64,000 nt of DNA from the NCBI GenBank assembly GCA_045611785.1, contig JAZKXV010000026.1, positions 1 through 64,000 of the forward strand. Direction: 5' to 3'. Shown here in pieces: positions 40,747-48,919 of this stretch. The first letter of the stretch is position 1; the number at the start of each line of letters is the position of its first letter. The position numbers and the translations under genes were made by a program. The stretch is from JAFTYO01 sp045611785 (GTDB lineage Bacteria; Pseudomonadota; Alphaproteobacteria; RF32; CAG-239). The notes under the pieces were generated by a model. That model ran no database searches. It saw only the letters and a program-made list of their open reading frames with translations, and had not been told where the DNA came from.

Positions 40747-41568
40747 ATGATATACAAAGAATTTGAACTCATACTATCGTCTTTCAAATGCAACAAAAAC
40801 TGTCCTTACTGTACAGCAAAAATCACAAAATGGCCGGTTGTAGATGATAAAATAGAAGCATTGGAAAACAAGCTTAAAGAATTAAAAGAAAAGGAAATAT
40901 ATTTCAAATATTTCATATTTTGCGGCAACGGAGAACCCTCTTTACATAGTTTTGACACCATAAAAAGAGTGGTCGATGCAACACGTAAAATAAACATTTT
41001 TGAAGAAAAAAGATTTCAATCATCAGGAAACATATTTTTTGAACCTGAAAAACTCAATTTAATAAAAAATGATTTTACCATTGAAATAACCAGAGTAGAT
41101 TTTGACAGTAAAAAAGATATGCAAATTTTGGGATATAATCAAGATTATATCAACTCTGAAGCCTTTAAAACAGCAAACATCAGGCTCAATTATGTTTTAA
41201 TGAAAAACAAAAGTTTTGACACTTACTTAACCGAAATAAAAAAATATATTGATACATATCCAAGCATCAAAACAGTCAGCTTGAAAACATTAAATTTAAA
41301 CACATTGAACGGAAAAATTGACAATCCGTATTCTCAATGGATTATAAATAATGCTTTAACAAAAAAAGATGCAAAAAGTATAATTGAATTTATGAACAAA
41401 CATGCAAACATAATTCATCAAGACAAAAAATTTTTTGATAGAATAGAATGGAATTATAAAGGCGTACCAATTACATTTTACGTTAAAAAATTGTCTTACG
41501 GCGTTTCTAATGTTGTTTGCTATGGCGGTGAGCTTGTCGATTATCATTTAAACAAATTAAGCATATAA
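40747..41568 (+). CDS. Radical SAM enzyme
   Basis: The 273-residue product has CNKNCPYC at residues 15-22, the CxxxCxxC set that binds the 4Fe-4S cluster, and GNGEPSLHSFDTI, the SAM-binding GGEP-like motif. There is no extra C-terminal cluster domain that I can see. AAGGA lies before the ATG at 40747, next to the transferase gene. As last gene of the nadM-ligase-pnuC cluster it could modify the same nucleotide. The reaction is unknown. Confidence 0.85.
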   Translation: MIYKEFELILSSFKCNKNCPYCTAKITKWPVVDDKIEALENKLKELKEKEIYFKYFIFCGNGEPSLHSFDTIKRVVDATRKINIFEEKRFQSSGNIFFEPEKLNLIKNDFTIEITRVDFDSKKDMQILGYNQDYINSEAFKTANIRLNYVLMKNKSFDTYLTEIKKYIDTYPSIKTVSLKTLNLNTLNGKIDNPYSQWIINNALTKKDAKSIIEFMNKHANIIHQDKKFFDRIEWNYKGVPITFYVKKLSYGVSNVVCYGGELVDYHLNKLSI

Positions 41569-41633
41569 TATTAACCAAATATTGTATTTTAAATTGTAAC
41601 ATAATTTTCAATTTAAATTATGAGAATATAAAA

Positions 41634-42458
41634 ATGAGATCAGATTTTTTAGAATTTAAAAAATATTATAAAGACACAATAATTAAGATACCTGCTGTTT
41701 CATTTTTTAAACAATCTATTGATAATAAATTTAAGCATTCACTAAATGTTTTGCACACCGGAATACGTATTATGGCAGAAACTCCTGAGCTTGAAAGTAT
41801 ATCTGAAAATTTTCAAATACTAGCTAAAAGAGCTCTCTTATTCCATGATGTCGGCCGTTTTGAAGAAGCTGTAAAAAGATACCATACGCCTAATTTGACT
41901 GCAGATACAGAAAGCTTAAACCAATATGACCACGGACTTCTTGGTTATCAAACACTAAAAAGTAATCCGACTTATAATGATATAAGAATTTTGCTCGCTA
42001 TCAAATATCATGGCAAAATGATGGAAGAAGTAAAAGCATCATCATTATGGGAAGAAGCTCAAAACGGAGAGCATAAAAAAGAAGCTGAACAAATTTTATA
42101 TTTAGTTCGAGATGCCGATAAATTGGCTAACTTAGAAAAAATTAAAAAAAACGACAAACTGCGAAAAGACTTTTTTTTCAAGCTATTAACTAAAGAAGCG
42201 CTAATTTCTGGCTTATCTCAAACAGTGAAAAAACAATTTTTTGCAAAGCAAACCATTTTGTTTCCGACAGTACATTCTTTTGCTGATAGAATTTTAATGG
42301 TTTTATCATGGTTTTTTGATTTAAATTTCCAAAAATCAAAAGAAATGTTTAAGCAAAAAGAATATACCAAATATCTTTTAGATTTACTAGCTCAATACCA
42401 CACTTTGACAAAAGATATAGAAGAAATCAAGCTGTTTACAGAAGACTCATTTAAGTAA
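41634..42458 (+). CDS. HD-domain phosphohydrolase
   Basis: The 274-residue product has the HD pattern KFKHSLNVLHTGIRI, LLFHDVGRFEEAV (HD pair), IKYHGK and LVRDADKLANLEK. Such enzymes hydrolyse nucleotides or cyclic nucleotides. It is 65 nt downstream of the radical SAM gene with only a weak site, so it may or may not share the operon. The substrate is unknown. Confidence 0.8.
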   Translation: MRSDFLEFKKYYKDTIIKIPAVSFFKQSIDNKFKHSLNVLHTGIRIMAETPELESISENFQILAKRALLFHDVGRFEEAVKRYHTPNLTADTESLNQYDHGLLGYQTLKSNPTYNDIRILLAIKYHGKMMEEVKASSLWEEAQNGEHKKEAEQILYLVRDADKLANLEKIKKNDKLRKDFFFKLLTKEALISGLSQTVKKQFFAKQTILFPTVHSFADRILMVLSWFFDLNFQKSKEMFKQKEYTKYLLDLLAQYHTLTKDIEEIKLFTEDSFK

Positions 42459-42579
42459 AATGTAGCAAATCTTAAGCATTTTTTTGAAAAAAACATTTAC
42501 TTTTTAATTTTTTTCTCTATAATGCATTCTACAAAAACATTATCAGGTCATATTATTTACTAACTTAATAACACTTCTT

Positions 42580-43482
42580 ATGAGCAGATTTGTATTAAAA
42601 AACACAACCGATGGTACATGTCATTTGTATTTTGATAATCCATCAATTGAAGGCTTTTTAAAGGTAAGTCAAGCAACAAACGCTAAATTCTTAAGAGAAA
42701 ACAACGAGAACTATGTGGTTATGTCTAATGCCGGAGAAACGACCAAAATTTTGTTTGGCATTATTGACGACAGAGTCTTTCAAGTAACACTGCCTGAACA
42801 TTCAAAGTTTTTCTTTGTAGACAACCAGTGTATATATGAAAGATATGGAGTGTGGTACAGCATGGTACATGAGCAAGACTCTTTTGAAGAGAAAAAACTT
42901 GGAATTGCACATGAGGAATTCTTATCCTGTCCACAGAACATTCAGTATCGAAAACTTCGCTGGGTATACTTCTTAAAAGAAGATCAAAACCTTGTAAACA
43001 TTTGCCATTTTATTGATGGTAAAATTGTCAATTTAGGAAGCTATGTATCGGTTAAAACTGATGGCAATGCAAAAATTTTGGCTTTGCATTCTGATGGTCA
43101 TTATGACGTATTCACACCAAATTCAACCGAACCGTACCTAGGTTATCCTAACGAAGTTTTTGAAGCGATAAAAGGCGTGTTTATATGGTGCTCCGAACAA
43201 AAGAAATGGAGATTCGAAGAAAACTGTCGTCTGTACGCTGACAATGCTTTGTTCAGAATTGTGCCCTATGAAGACGGTGACATGTTAAAGCTATATCGCA
43301 TCACAGAAAACTCAACTGAGTTATTTAAGGCAAGCGTTAACTATCAATTTAGAAACAACCCTTGCAGCCTGTGCATAGACGATACAATATACATGCATGA
43401 CGTTGACAAGTGTTTATTGGATTTCGATAATCCTCAACTAACCTTTAGAAGAAAGCTGAAAAATTTCTTCTGCAAGAAGTAA
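42580..43482 (+). CDS. Hypothetical protein, beta-rich, no ribosome site
   Basis: The 300-residue product has many short strand-like segments with repeated turns (KILFGIIDDRVFQVTL, KILALHSDGHYDVF), suggesting a beta-propeller or WG-type repeat fold. There is no signal peptide. No Shine-Dalgarno site precedes the ATG (CACTTCTTATG), and codon use is richer in G/C than its neighbours, so it may be acquired. A strong terminator follows. Confidence 0.62.
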   Translation: MSRFVLKNTTDGTCHLYFDNPSIEGFLKVSQATNAKFLRENNENYVVMSNAGETTKILFGIIDDRVFQVTLPEHSKFFFVDNQCIYERYGVWYSMVHEQDSFEEKKLGIAHEEFLSCPQNIQYRKLRWVYFLKEDQNLVNICHFIDGKIVNLGSYVSVKTDGNAKILALHSDGHYDVFTPNSTEPYLGYPNEVFEAIKGVFIWCSEQKKWRFEENCRLYADNALFRIVPYEDGDMLKLYRITENSTELFKASVNYQFRNNPCSLCIDDTIYMHDVDKCLLDFDNPQLTFRRKLKNFFCKK

Positions 43483-43487
43483 AGTCT

Positions 43488-43522
43488 TGGCTTGATACTT
43501 TGAAAGTATCAAGCCTTTTTTT
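43488..43522 (+). terminator. Rho-independent terminator
   Basis: GGCTTGATACTTT pairs with AAAGTATCAAGCC, then seven T. Confidence 0.93.
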
Positions 43523-43639
43523 ATCCTTTTTACATTTCCTAGTGCTTCTACATAAGCCTAACTCACATAAATAAGGTGTATAAAAAGCATTGACACAATC
43601 TTGATATTTTAGTATTTTAAAAGAAAAAAGAGGATATTA

Positions 43640-45220
43640 ATGGCAACACAAAAAGACATTAATTTAGCTTTTCAGATGATTGTTTCAACAGCATCTGACA
43701 TGGATATGTGTTTGCCTCAAGCCGCTAAGCAACACAATGAAAAATTGTCTGTAGATGAACAGAAAAAAATGTTAGCAGCCTTTGCTCGTTACGTCAGCGA
43801 AGGACATCCCGGTTTTGCTACAGAAAATGCACCAAACATTACTTTTTCAGAAGAAACAAAAAATAAATTTAAAACGGAGCTTGTGAAACTATACTTAACA
43901 ACCAAACAAGAACGAACAGAAGAAGAAATCGGCAAAGAAATTTTTAAGCTTGCTAAAAAATATATTCCTGATAATCATTTTAATGTTTACAGTTCCGAAG
44001 GGGCAAGCATTAACACATTAATGAGCAAAGAAGAACACCTTGCATTTAAGGAAGAATTGCAAACTTACATACAAACCGAAAATCTTGATTCATCTCACCG
44101 TTGCGTATTAGATCATCTTTATACGGAGCGCCACCAAGTTGGAAAAAACTTATTTCTTGATGATGAGTTTGAGCTATTAAAACAAAATGGTGCAGAAATT
44201 GTAAGCGAAAAAAAAGGACAAACTTGGCGCATGGCTGAAATTAATCATCAAGGTAAAAAACTAATGTTGTTTGGGATGAAGAGTTTTGCACCTATAAGCT
44301 CTGATGGCAAAATTGATATAGATAAAATTAATGACTTCACATCTTTAGCAAAAGAATTTTCTAAACAAGAATATGAAAATTGCGATGCTCTGATTTTAGA
44401 CTTAAGAAGCAATGGTGGCGGATGGCCGCACATTGGCGATTATATAGCTCGTACATTATATGGAAATACGGTTTCAACAGAAGCTCAAGGACATCTTAAG
44501 ATGGATACTTTAGCAGCGAAACTCAGCTATTTTTATATGGAAAAAGCAGATAAAAAAAACAGCACCATCGACAGACTAAAGCTAAAAGATGAACCGCAAC
44601 GCACTCAATATGTTCAGCAAGATAAACTTTGGGGAGAAGAACATCCTTTTAATAGTGCATTAGGCTACACAAAGCCAATATTGTTACTAACAGACCAAAA
44701 CACCGGTTCTAATGCAGAGTTAACAATCGGACGCTTAAGAGAACACCCATATGTCAGAACAATTGGTGATCATAGTTGCGGTGTTATACAATATCACCCG
44801 GCGGCCACATCTAACAGCGCTATTCCCTTACCCTATGGCTTAAAAATATCACTTCCTCCTGAAGGCTTTACAAGCACGCATGGTGAGCGCTTGGAAGGCA
44901 CCGGATATGTTCCTGATTATAAAGTAGAAAAAGGACAAAGCGCCTTACTTACCTGTTTAGAAAAATTAGATGAAATAAAACAAGAAATTTCACAAAATTT
45001 ACCACCTGAAAGAACAGTAGAAACAGAAGCAAAAAGAGAAAGCCATATAGATAAAACCGATAACATTATCATTAAAAACATTGGAGAAAATAATCCTCAA
45101 TTAAAAAATGCATTCAATGAATTGCTCAACGCAACATCAACCATTCCGCAATTACAAGCACCTGAGAGGCAAAATGTATATTCTCTCCATCAACAAAAAT
45201 ATGGTATACTCACTCATTGA
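43640..45220 (+). CDS. S41-family peptidase-like protein without a signal peptide
   Basis: The 526-residue product has the S41 (tail-specific protease) core: LILDLRSNGGGWPHIGDYIA (about 251-270), PILLLTDQNTGSNAE with the putative nucleophile Ser357, TIGDHSCGVIQYH, and LPYGLKISLPPEGF. Unlike most S41 enzymes it has no signal peptide and no clear PDZ domain. The N-terminal 200 residues are helical and unknown. It may act in the cytoplasm or be exported otherwise. AGAGGA precedes the start. Confidence 0.78.
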   Translation: MATQKDINLAFQMIVSTASDMDMCLPQAAKQHNEKLSVDEQKKMLAAFARYVSEGHPGFATENAPNITFSEETKNKFKTELVKLYLTTKQERTEEEIGKEIFKLAKKYIPDNHFNVYSSEGASINTLMSKEEHLAFKEELQTYIQTENLDSSHRCVLDHLYTERHQVGKNLFLDDEFELLKQNGAEIVSEKKGQTWRMAEINHQGKKLMLFGMKSFAPISSDGKIDIDKINDFTSLAKEFSKQEYENCDALILDLRSNGGGWPHIGDYIARTLYGNTVSTEAQGHLKMDTLAAKLSYFYMEKADKKNSTIDRLKLKDEPQRTQYVQQDKLWGEEHPFNSALGYTKPILLLTDQNTGSNAELTIGRLREHPYVRTIGDHSCGVIQYHPAATSNSAIPLPYGLKISLPPEGFTSTHGERLEGTGYVPDYKVEKGQSALLTCLEKLDEIKQEISQNLPPERTVETEAKRESHIDKTDNIIIKNIGENNPQLKNAFNELLNATSTIPQLQAPERQNVYSLHQQKYGILTH

Positions 45221-45520
45221 TATCGATTAGTTTACTAATTATATTCTTTATTGCTTACTCTGGTCACAGAATTATCAATATGGTTGTTTTTCATTATACC
45301 AATCATCTCTATCATAATTGACGAATCAATTCTTCTAACATTGTTTGGTTATATCGTTAAATTTGAAATTCATGATAAAAAGAATTTAACAAGCATACCA
45401 TAAGCCTTCAGTTTTTTTATTTGTTTTAAGTAAGTTGGCACATAACAATAGCATTAGCAAATATTAAATGTTCAAAACATATCCTCATAACAAGGTAAAC
45501 TAATAAAGATAAAAAATAGA
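45221..45520. other. Intergenic region without recognised features
   Basis: About 300 AT-rich bases follow the S41 gene. I see no terminator with a strong stem, no RNA gene and no supported frame before the leader repeat that starts near 45521. Confidence 0.4.
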
Positions 45521-45635
45521 AAACAACAATTTTCCGAAAATTAGACATGAAAATATTTGATTTTTATAATAAAATAGACTAACATCTGCCCACTATTAAA
45601 AATTATGATGTCTAACTATTTAAATATTATGAATT
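45521..45635 (+). repeat. Promoter-leader repeat, copy 1
   Basis: About 115 bases that recur at 46746-46860 and 47811-47924. Each holds TTGATT-N17-TAACAT or TATCAT (45557-45585 here), then CTGCCCACTA, ATTATGATG and an AT-rich end. The first gene of each unit starts within a few bases of it with no ribosome site. Confidence 0.8.
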
Positions 45636-46052
45636 ATGAAAAAGTTTGTTTTTATGCTAATTGCAATGTTTAGTGTTGTGTTGACAGCTTGTTCAGCATT
45701 TGACAGTGACCCGATTGAACCAAAAATCATTGGTACCGGTAATTTGCAATATGAAGCAAAAACTGGTACTTGGTTTGTGGTTATAGATTCAACTCAATAC
45801 ACTATCACCAGTGTGACTATTCCCGAACACAGTCCTCGTACATTAGGTCATACGCAAGACATTGATCCAGTTGAAGGAATGTTGGTGACAGTGTTTACTT
45901 CAGAGCATATGAGAGGCCTGCAAGCTGTTACTGGTGAGCAGTCAGTTAAGCAGATAGAAGAGTTTTATCATACCAATGATACGGGAGTCTTTGTTGTATT
46001 TGGAATTTTGTTATTGTGTATTATCGGAATTGCTATTCCATGGAAAAAATAA
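45636..46052 (+). CDS. Lipoprotein with C-terminal membrane helix
   Basis: The 138-residue product has a lipoprotein signal (lipobox LTACS, Cys19) and a second hydrophobic segment near the end (FVVFGILLLCIIGIAI), leaving a small beta-rich loop between two membrane anchors. There is no ribosome site (TGAATTATG). It is followed by the paralogue pair member at 46115. No family is recognised. Confidence 0.65.
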   Translation: MKKFVFMLIAMFSVVLTACSAFDSDPIEPKIIGTGNLQYEAKTGTWFVVIDSTQYTITSVTIPEHSPRTLGHTQDIDPVEGMLVTVFTSEHMRGLQAVTGEQSVKQIEEFYHTNDTGVFVVFGILLLCIIGIAIPWKK

Positions 46053-46114
46053 AACCCATATACACAGATAGTCTCAAATACTGTAAAACAGATAAACATT
46101 AAAAACTTTATGTT

Positions 46115-46408
46115 ATGAAAACAGAGAAAATTAAAGGGCAAATTGTGAGCCAACCACAAGTATTGACAGATGAAACTTCTGCTCTCGTACTGCTTGTTAT
46201 AAAAAACGATGAGGGTTATAAAGAATTGCATTATAACAGAGGGAAGTTTTCTTCAAGCGCGACTTTGGCACTTAATTTTGCAAATTCGAAATTTTCTAAA
46301 ATCGCTACATCTTCTATCGGTGAAACTATCGAAGCATATATATGTAGCTCTACGGGTGAAATTTTTAGGTTTAAAAACGTAACGCGTGGTGACGTGGAAT
46401 GTTTATAA
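46115..46408 (+). CDS. Small protein, paralogue of 48183-48476
   Basis: The 97-residue soluble product shares a clear pattern with the protein at 48183: GQ, QALVL-type strand (SALVLLVIKNDEGY), FSKIATSSIGETIE and FKNVTR at the same spacing. Both follow a gene for a small membrane-anchored protein and lack a ribosome site. The function is unknown. Confidence 0.65.
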   Translation: MKTEKIKGQIVSQPQVLTDETSALVLLVIKNDEGYKELHYNRGKFSSSATLALNFANSKFSKIATSSIGETIEAYICSSTGEIFRFKNVTRGDVECL

Positions 46409-46420
46409 AACCAATCCCTA

Positions 46421-46452
46421 CCCCTCACAATTTTATTATTGTGAGGGGTTTC
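46421..46452 (+). terminator. Terminator of unit 1
   Basis: CCCCTCAC/GTGAGGGG stem, then TTTCC. The same stem ends units 2 and 3. Confidence 0.85.
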
Positions 46453-46474
46453 CATTATCTAAAATATTATACTT

Positions 46475-46518
46475 AAAAAACCACCCGAAAGGGTGGTTTT
46501 ATTTGGTCGGATTGACTA
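46475..46518 (-). repeat. tRNA-Pro 3' end remnant with terminator, copy 1
   Basis: TTTGGTCGGATTGACTA matches the 3' end of the intact tRNA-Pro at 48920. On the minus strand it is followed by AACCACCC/GGGTGGTT and a T-run. No tRNA body adjoins it. Confidence 0.7.
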
Positions 46519-46610
46519 CCCCTAAATTAGAAAAAAAATACCATATTTTAAACAATAGAAATTTTTTATTCTTTTTCAGAGTGTTATGAGAGAGTGGTCG
46601 AACCTTCTCA

Positions 46611-46735
46611 TCCATACTGGTGAGGTTGACTTTTGTTCACCGCCCACTAGGTGTGGTAATAATTTTTTTATTGTTTTTCAATGAAATACACTGACCACCA
46701 GGTTCTAACTTGACTTTTGTATTTTTTAAGAATGG
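46611..46735 (+). repeat. Upstream repeat block B, copy 1
   Basis: About 125 bases, recurring at 47674-47799 with scattered differences. It includes CTGGTGAGGTT, TTCAC.GCCCACT, CAATGAAATACACTGACCAC and AGGTTCTAACTTGAC. The inverted GGTGA/TTCACC suggests RNA structure. It precedes the leader repeat of unit 2. Confidence 0.7.
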
Positions 46736-46745
46736 TAACAAATCA

Positions 46746-46860
46746 GAAAACAATATTTTCCGAAAATTAGACATAAAAAATATTTGATTTTTATACTAAA
46801 ATAGATTATCATCTACCCACTATTTGAAATTATGATGTCTAACTGTTAAATTTATGTATT
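46746..46860 (+). repeat. Promoter-leader repeat, copy 2
   Basis: Near-identical to 45521-45635, with TTGATT-N17-TATCAT. It drives the exported protein gene at 46861. Confidence 0.8.
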
Positions 46861-47487
46861 ATGAAAAAACTTATTATTATTGCCGTAACACTATTTATGG
46901 CAACAAATGTGTTCGCACAAGAGATTGTTGAAGTCACTAACGTAGAATGGAAACGTTTCTCAACCAGTAGGTACTATACTGGACGCTACTTGGATTTTCA
47001 CACGAGCCGTGTATATTTTTCCGATGGAAGTTGTATTTATTACAACAATATCCGTAACGATGAAAAATGGCAAGGTTGGTGGAATGGAGATGCATATAAT
47101 CCACAAAAAGTCAGCTTCCCAGTTACTTTAGGTAGTAACATTATAGGTCAAAAGTTTCAAAAGAGATACAACAGCTATACCCGTGTTAGCTTGCAAAAGG
47201 TCGGTACCTACACTATCAAAAAAGTATCAGTGCACGATGTAAATTCCGAGTTTACTGCATCAATGAAGGCTGATTTTAGTTATAGAAGCTTTCTCTATCG
47301 CAGAGCAAGCGGTTCTGCATCAGGTTCTGCTAAGGGTGGTACAAGAACAATTGTCAACATTTTCTTTGAAAATGGCAAAAAGGCAACCATTGAAGCTTCA
47401 GAAGATCCTATTTGGCTAGATGCCGAACCTGGAATGCAAGTAGAACATTATCGAATTGGCGATAAAAACTTCTATAATCTTCTCTAA
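46861..47487 (+). CDS. Exported protein of unknown function
   Basis: The 208-residue product has a clean signal peptide (MKKLIIIAVTLFMATNVFAQ) and a beta-rich mature part. That part has many Tyr and Trp residues, a Gly/Ser/Ala-rich turn (RASGSASGSAKGG) and a last strand NIFFENGKKATIEA. It has no ribosome site and starts behind leader repeat copy 2. It ends at a unit-type terminator. No family is recognised. Confidence 0.68.
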   Translation: MKKLIIIAVTLFMATNVFAQEIVEVTNVEWKRFSTSRYYTGRYLDFHTSRVYFSDGSCIYYNNIRNDEKWQGWWNGDAYNPQKVSFPVTLGSNIIGQKFQKRYNSYTRVSLQKVGTYTIKKVSVHDVNSEFTASMKADFSYRSFLYRRASGSASGSAKGGTRTIVNIFFENGKKATIEASEDPIWLDAEPGMQVEHYRIGDKNFYNLL

Positions 47488-47500
47488 TAAAAACTAATTA

Positions 47501-47534
47501 CCCCTCACAATTTTTATTGTTGTGAGGGGTTTTC
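47501..47534 (+). terminator. Terminator of unit 2
   Basis: CCCCTCACAA pairs with TTGTGAGGGG, then TTTTC. Confidence 0.88.
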
Positions 47535-47673
47535 TTTATCTAAAATATCACTTTCATTTTTTTAAATGCTTCACCCAAACACCCGAGCATGTTAACAATG
47601 CAATTTGACAACTTGGTTGTCAAATCTTTGTAATTCAAAGTGTTACGCGTATTATTGTTTTATTGGAGTTCGC

Positions 47674-47799
47674 ATCCACACTGGTGAGGTTAACACTTGT
47701 TCACTGCCCACTTGTTTTGTAAATTTTTTTTGTTGTTTTTCAATGAAATACACTGACCACTAGGTTCTAACTTGACTTTTGTATTTTTCCAAGCATTGG
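47674..47799 (+). repeat. Upstream repeat block B, copy 2
   Basis: Second copy of the block at 46611-46735, again just before a leader repeat. Confidence 0.7.
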
Positions 47800-47810
47800 C
47801 GTGACGTGGA

Positions 47811-47924
47811 AAACAATGATTTTCCAAAAATTAGACGTAAAACCATTTGATTTTTATAATCAAATAGATTATCATCTGCCCACTAATAAAAATTATGATG
47901 TTAACTATTTAAATATTATGAATT
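47811..47924 (+). repeat. Promoter-leader repeat, copy 3
   Basis: Third copy of the leader, with TTGATT (47847-47852), 17 bases, TATCAT (47870-47875). Confidence 0.8.
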
Positions 47925-48146
47925 ATGAAGAAAATTATCGGTTTTATTGAAGCTCCTTTTGAGGATTTTATTATTCCTTTAACAATTGTTATTATAGGCG
48001 TTGTTCTTTTTATTGTTATTTATAATAAGGAAAATAAACGTGTTAATAAATACAGAAAAGACGTTCAACAAAAAATTGTTAACGATGAATTTGCCAAAAA
48101 AATTGCTGACAAGTATAAAAGCAATGACAATGATGTAATAGAATAA
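47925..48146 (+). CDS. Small membrane protein
   Basis: The 73-residue product has one membrane helix (FIIPLTIVIIGVVLFIVIYN, about 15-34) and a charged cytoplasmic-type tail. It lacks a ribosome site and sits behind leader copy 3. Its position before a paralogue of 46115 mirrors unit 1, where a membrane-anchored protein comes first. Confidence 0.62.
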   Translation: MKKIIGFIEAPFEDFIIPLTIVIIGVVLFIVIYNKENKRVNKYRKDVQQKIVNDEFAKKIADKYKSNDNDVIE

Positions 48147-48182
48147 ACAAAAAAAGTAAATAACCGTTAAAAACTTTGTGTT

Positions 48183-48476
48183 ATGAAAGTAAAAGTAATT
48201 ACAGGACAACTTGCGTGTCAACCAGTGGTATTATCAAATGAAAGTCAGGCTCTCGTGCTAATAGTTGTAAAAAATAATGAGGGATATAGAGAAGCGCATA
48301 GAAACTCACGTGCATCTTGTTTAAACAAGTCTTTGTCGTGGAATTATGCAAATACCATATTTTCTCATATCGCTACATCTTCTATAGGCGAAACTGTTGA
48401 GATAAAAATCTCTGACGATAATGGCGAAATCCTTGATTTTAAAAACATAACTCGTCAAAACGCTATGTGTAAGTAA
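48183..48476 (+). CDS. Small protein, paralogue of 46115-46408
   Basis: The 97-residue product has the same length and pattern as 46115: GQLACQPVVLSNESQALVL, KNNEGY, FSHIATSSIGETVE, FKNITR. There is no ribosome site (TTTGTGTTATG). It ends at the unit-type terminator. The duplicated pair suggests a module of membrane protein plus partner. Confidence 0.65.
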   Translation: MKVKVITGQLACQPVVLSNESQALVLIVVKNNEGYREAHRNSRASCLNKSLSWNYANTIFSHIATSSIGETVEIKISDDNGEILDFKNITRQNAMCK

Positions 48477-48490
48477 AATTTAACTAATTA

Positions 48491-48524
48491 CCCCTCACAA
48501 TTTTTATTGTTGTGAGGGGTTTTC
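48491..48524 (+). terminator. Terminator of unit 3
   Basis: CCCCTCACAA/TTGTGAGGGG then TTTTC, as in units 1 and 2. Confidence 0.88.
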
Positions 48525-48547
48525 TTTATCTAAAATATTATACTTAA

Positions 48548-48750
48548 AAAACCACCCGAAAGGGTGGTTTTATTTGGTCGGATTGACTAGATTATTCCGC
48601 TTTGCTACATGCTTTGCACTCATCGGCTTCGCCGACCGGCGTCTTAACATCCGCCTTTCGTTTGATGTACGAACTAGCTTTTTCGCTAGTTCGAACCTAG
48701 ACCCGAAAATCAAATAACAAAAAAGCACCACAAGGGTGCTCTTTTGTTAT
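48548..48750 (-). repeat. tRNA-Pro 3' end remnant plus GC-rich repeat, copy 2
   Basis: TTGGTCGGATTGACTAGATT (48574-48593) repeats the tRNA-Pro 3' end exactly. It carries its own terminator (ACCACCC/GGGTGGT) and adjoins a GC-rich block of about 125 bases with hairpins such as GAACTAGC/GCTAGTTC and TCGGC/GCCGA. The block recurs next door. Confidence 0.75.
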
Positions 48751-48893
48751 TTGGTCGGATTGACTAGATTGGCTTCGCTACATGCTCGGCACTCATCGGC
48801 TTTCAGCCGACCGGCGTTCTTACGCCCGCCTTTCGCTTGAAGTGCAAACTAGCTTCTTCGCTAGTTCGAACCTAGACCGACCATACAAAAAGG
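48751..48893 (-). repeat. tRNA-Pro 3' end remnant plus GC-rich repeat, copy 3
   Basis: The same 20 bases (48751-48770) and the same GC-rich block follow, with several differences from copy 2. The terminator is GCACC/GGTGC with T-run at 48723-48750. Together with copy 2 it forms a tandem repeat next to the intact tRNA. Confidence 0.75.
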
Positions 48894-48895
48894 GG

Positions 48896-48919
48896 CGCTC
48901 TAAAGCACCCCTTTTTTGT
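48896..48919 (-). terminator. Terminator of tRNA-Pro
   Basis: On the minus strand AAGGGGTGC pairs with GCACC(CC)-type sequence and T-rich ends directly after the CCA. Confidence 0.65.
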
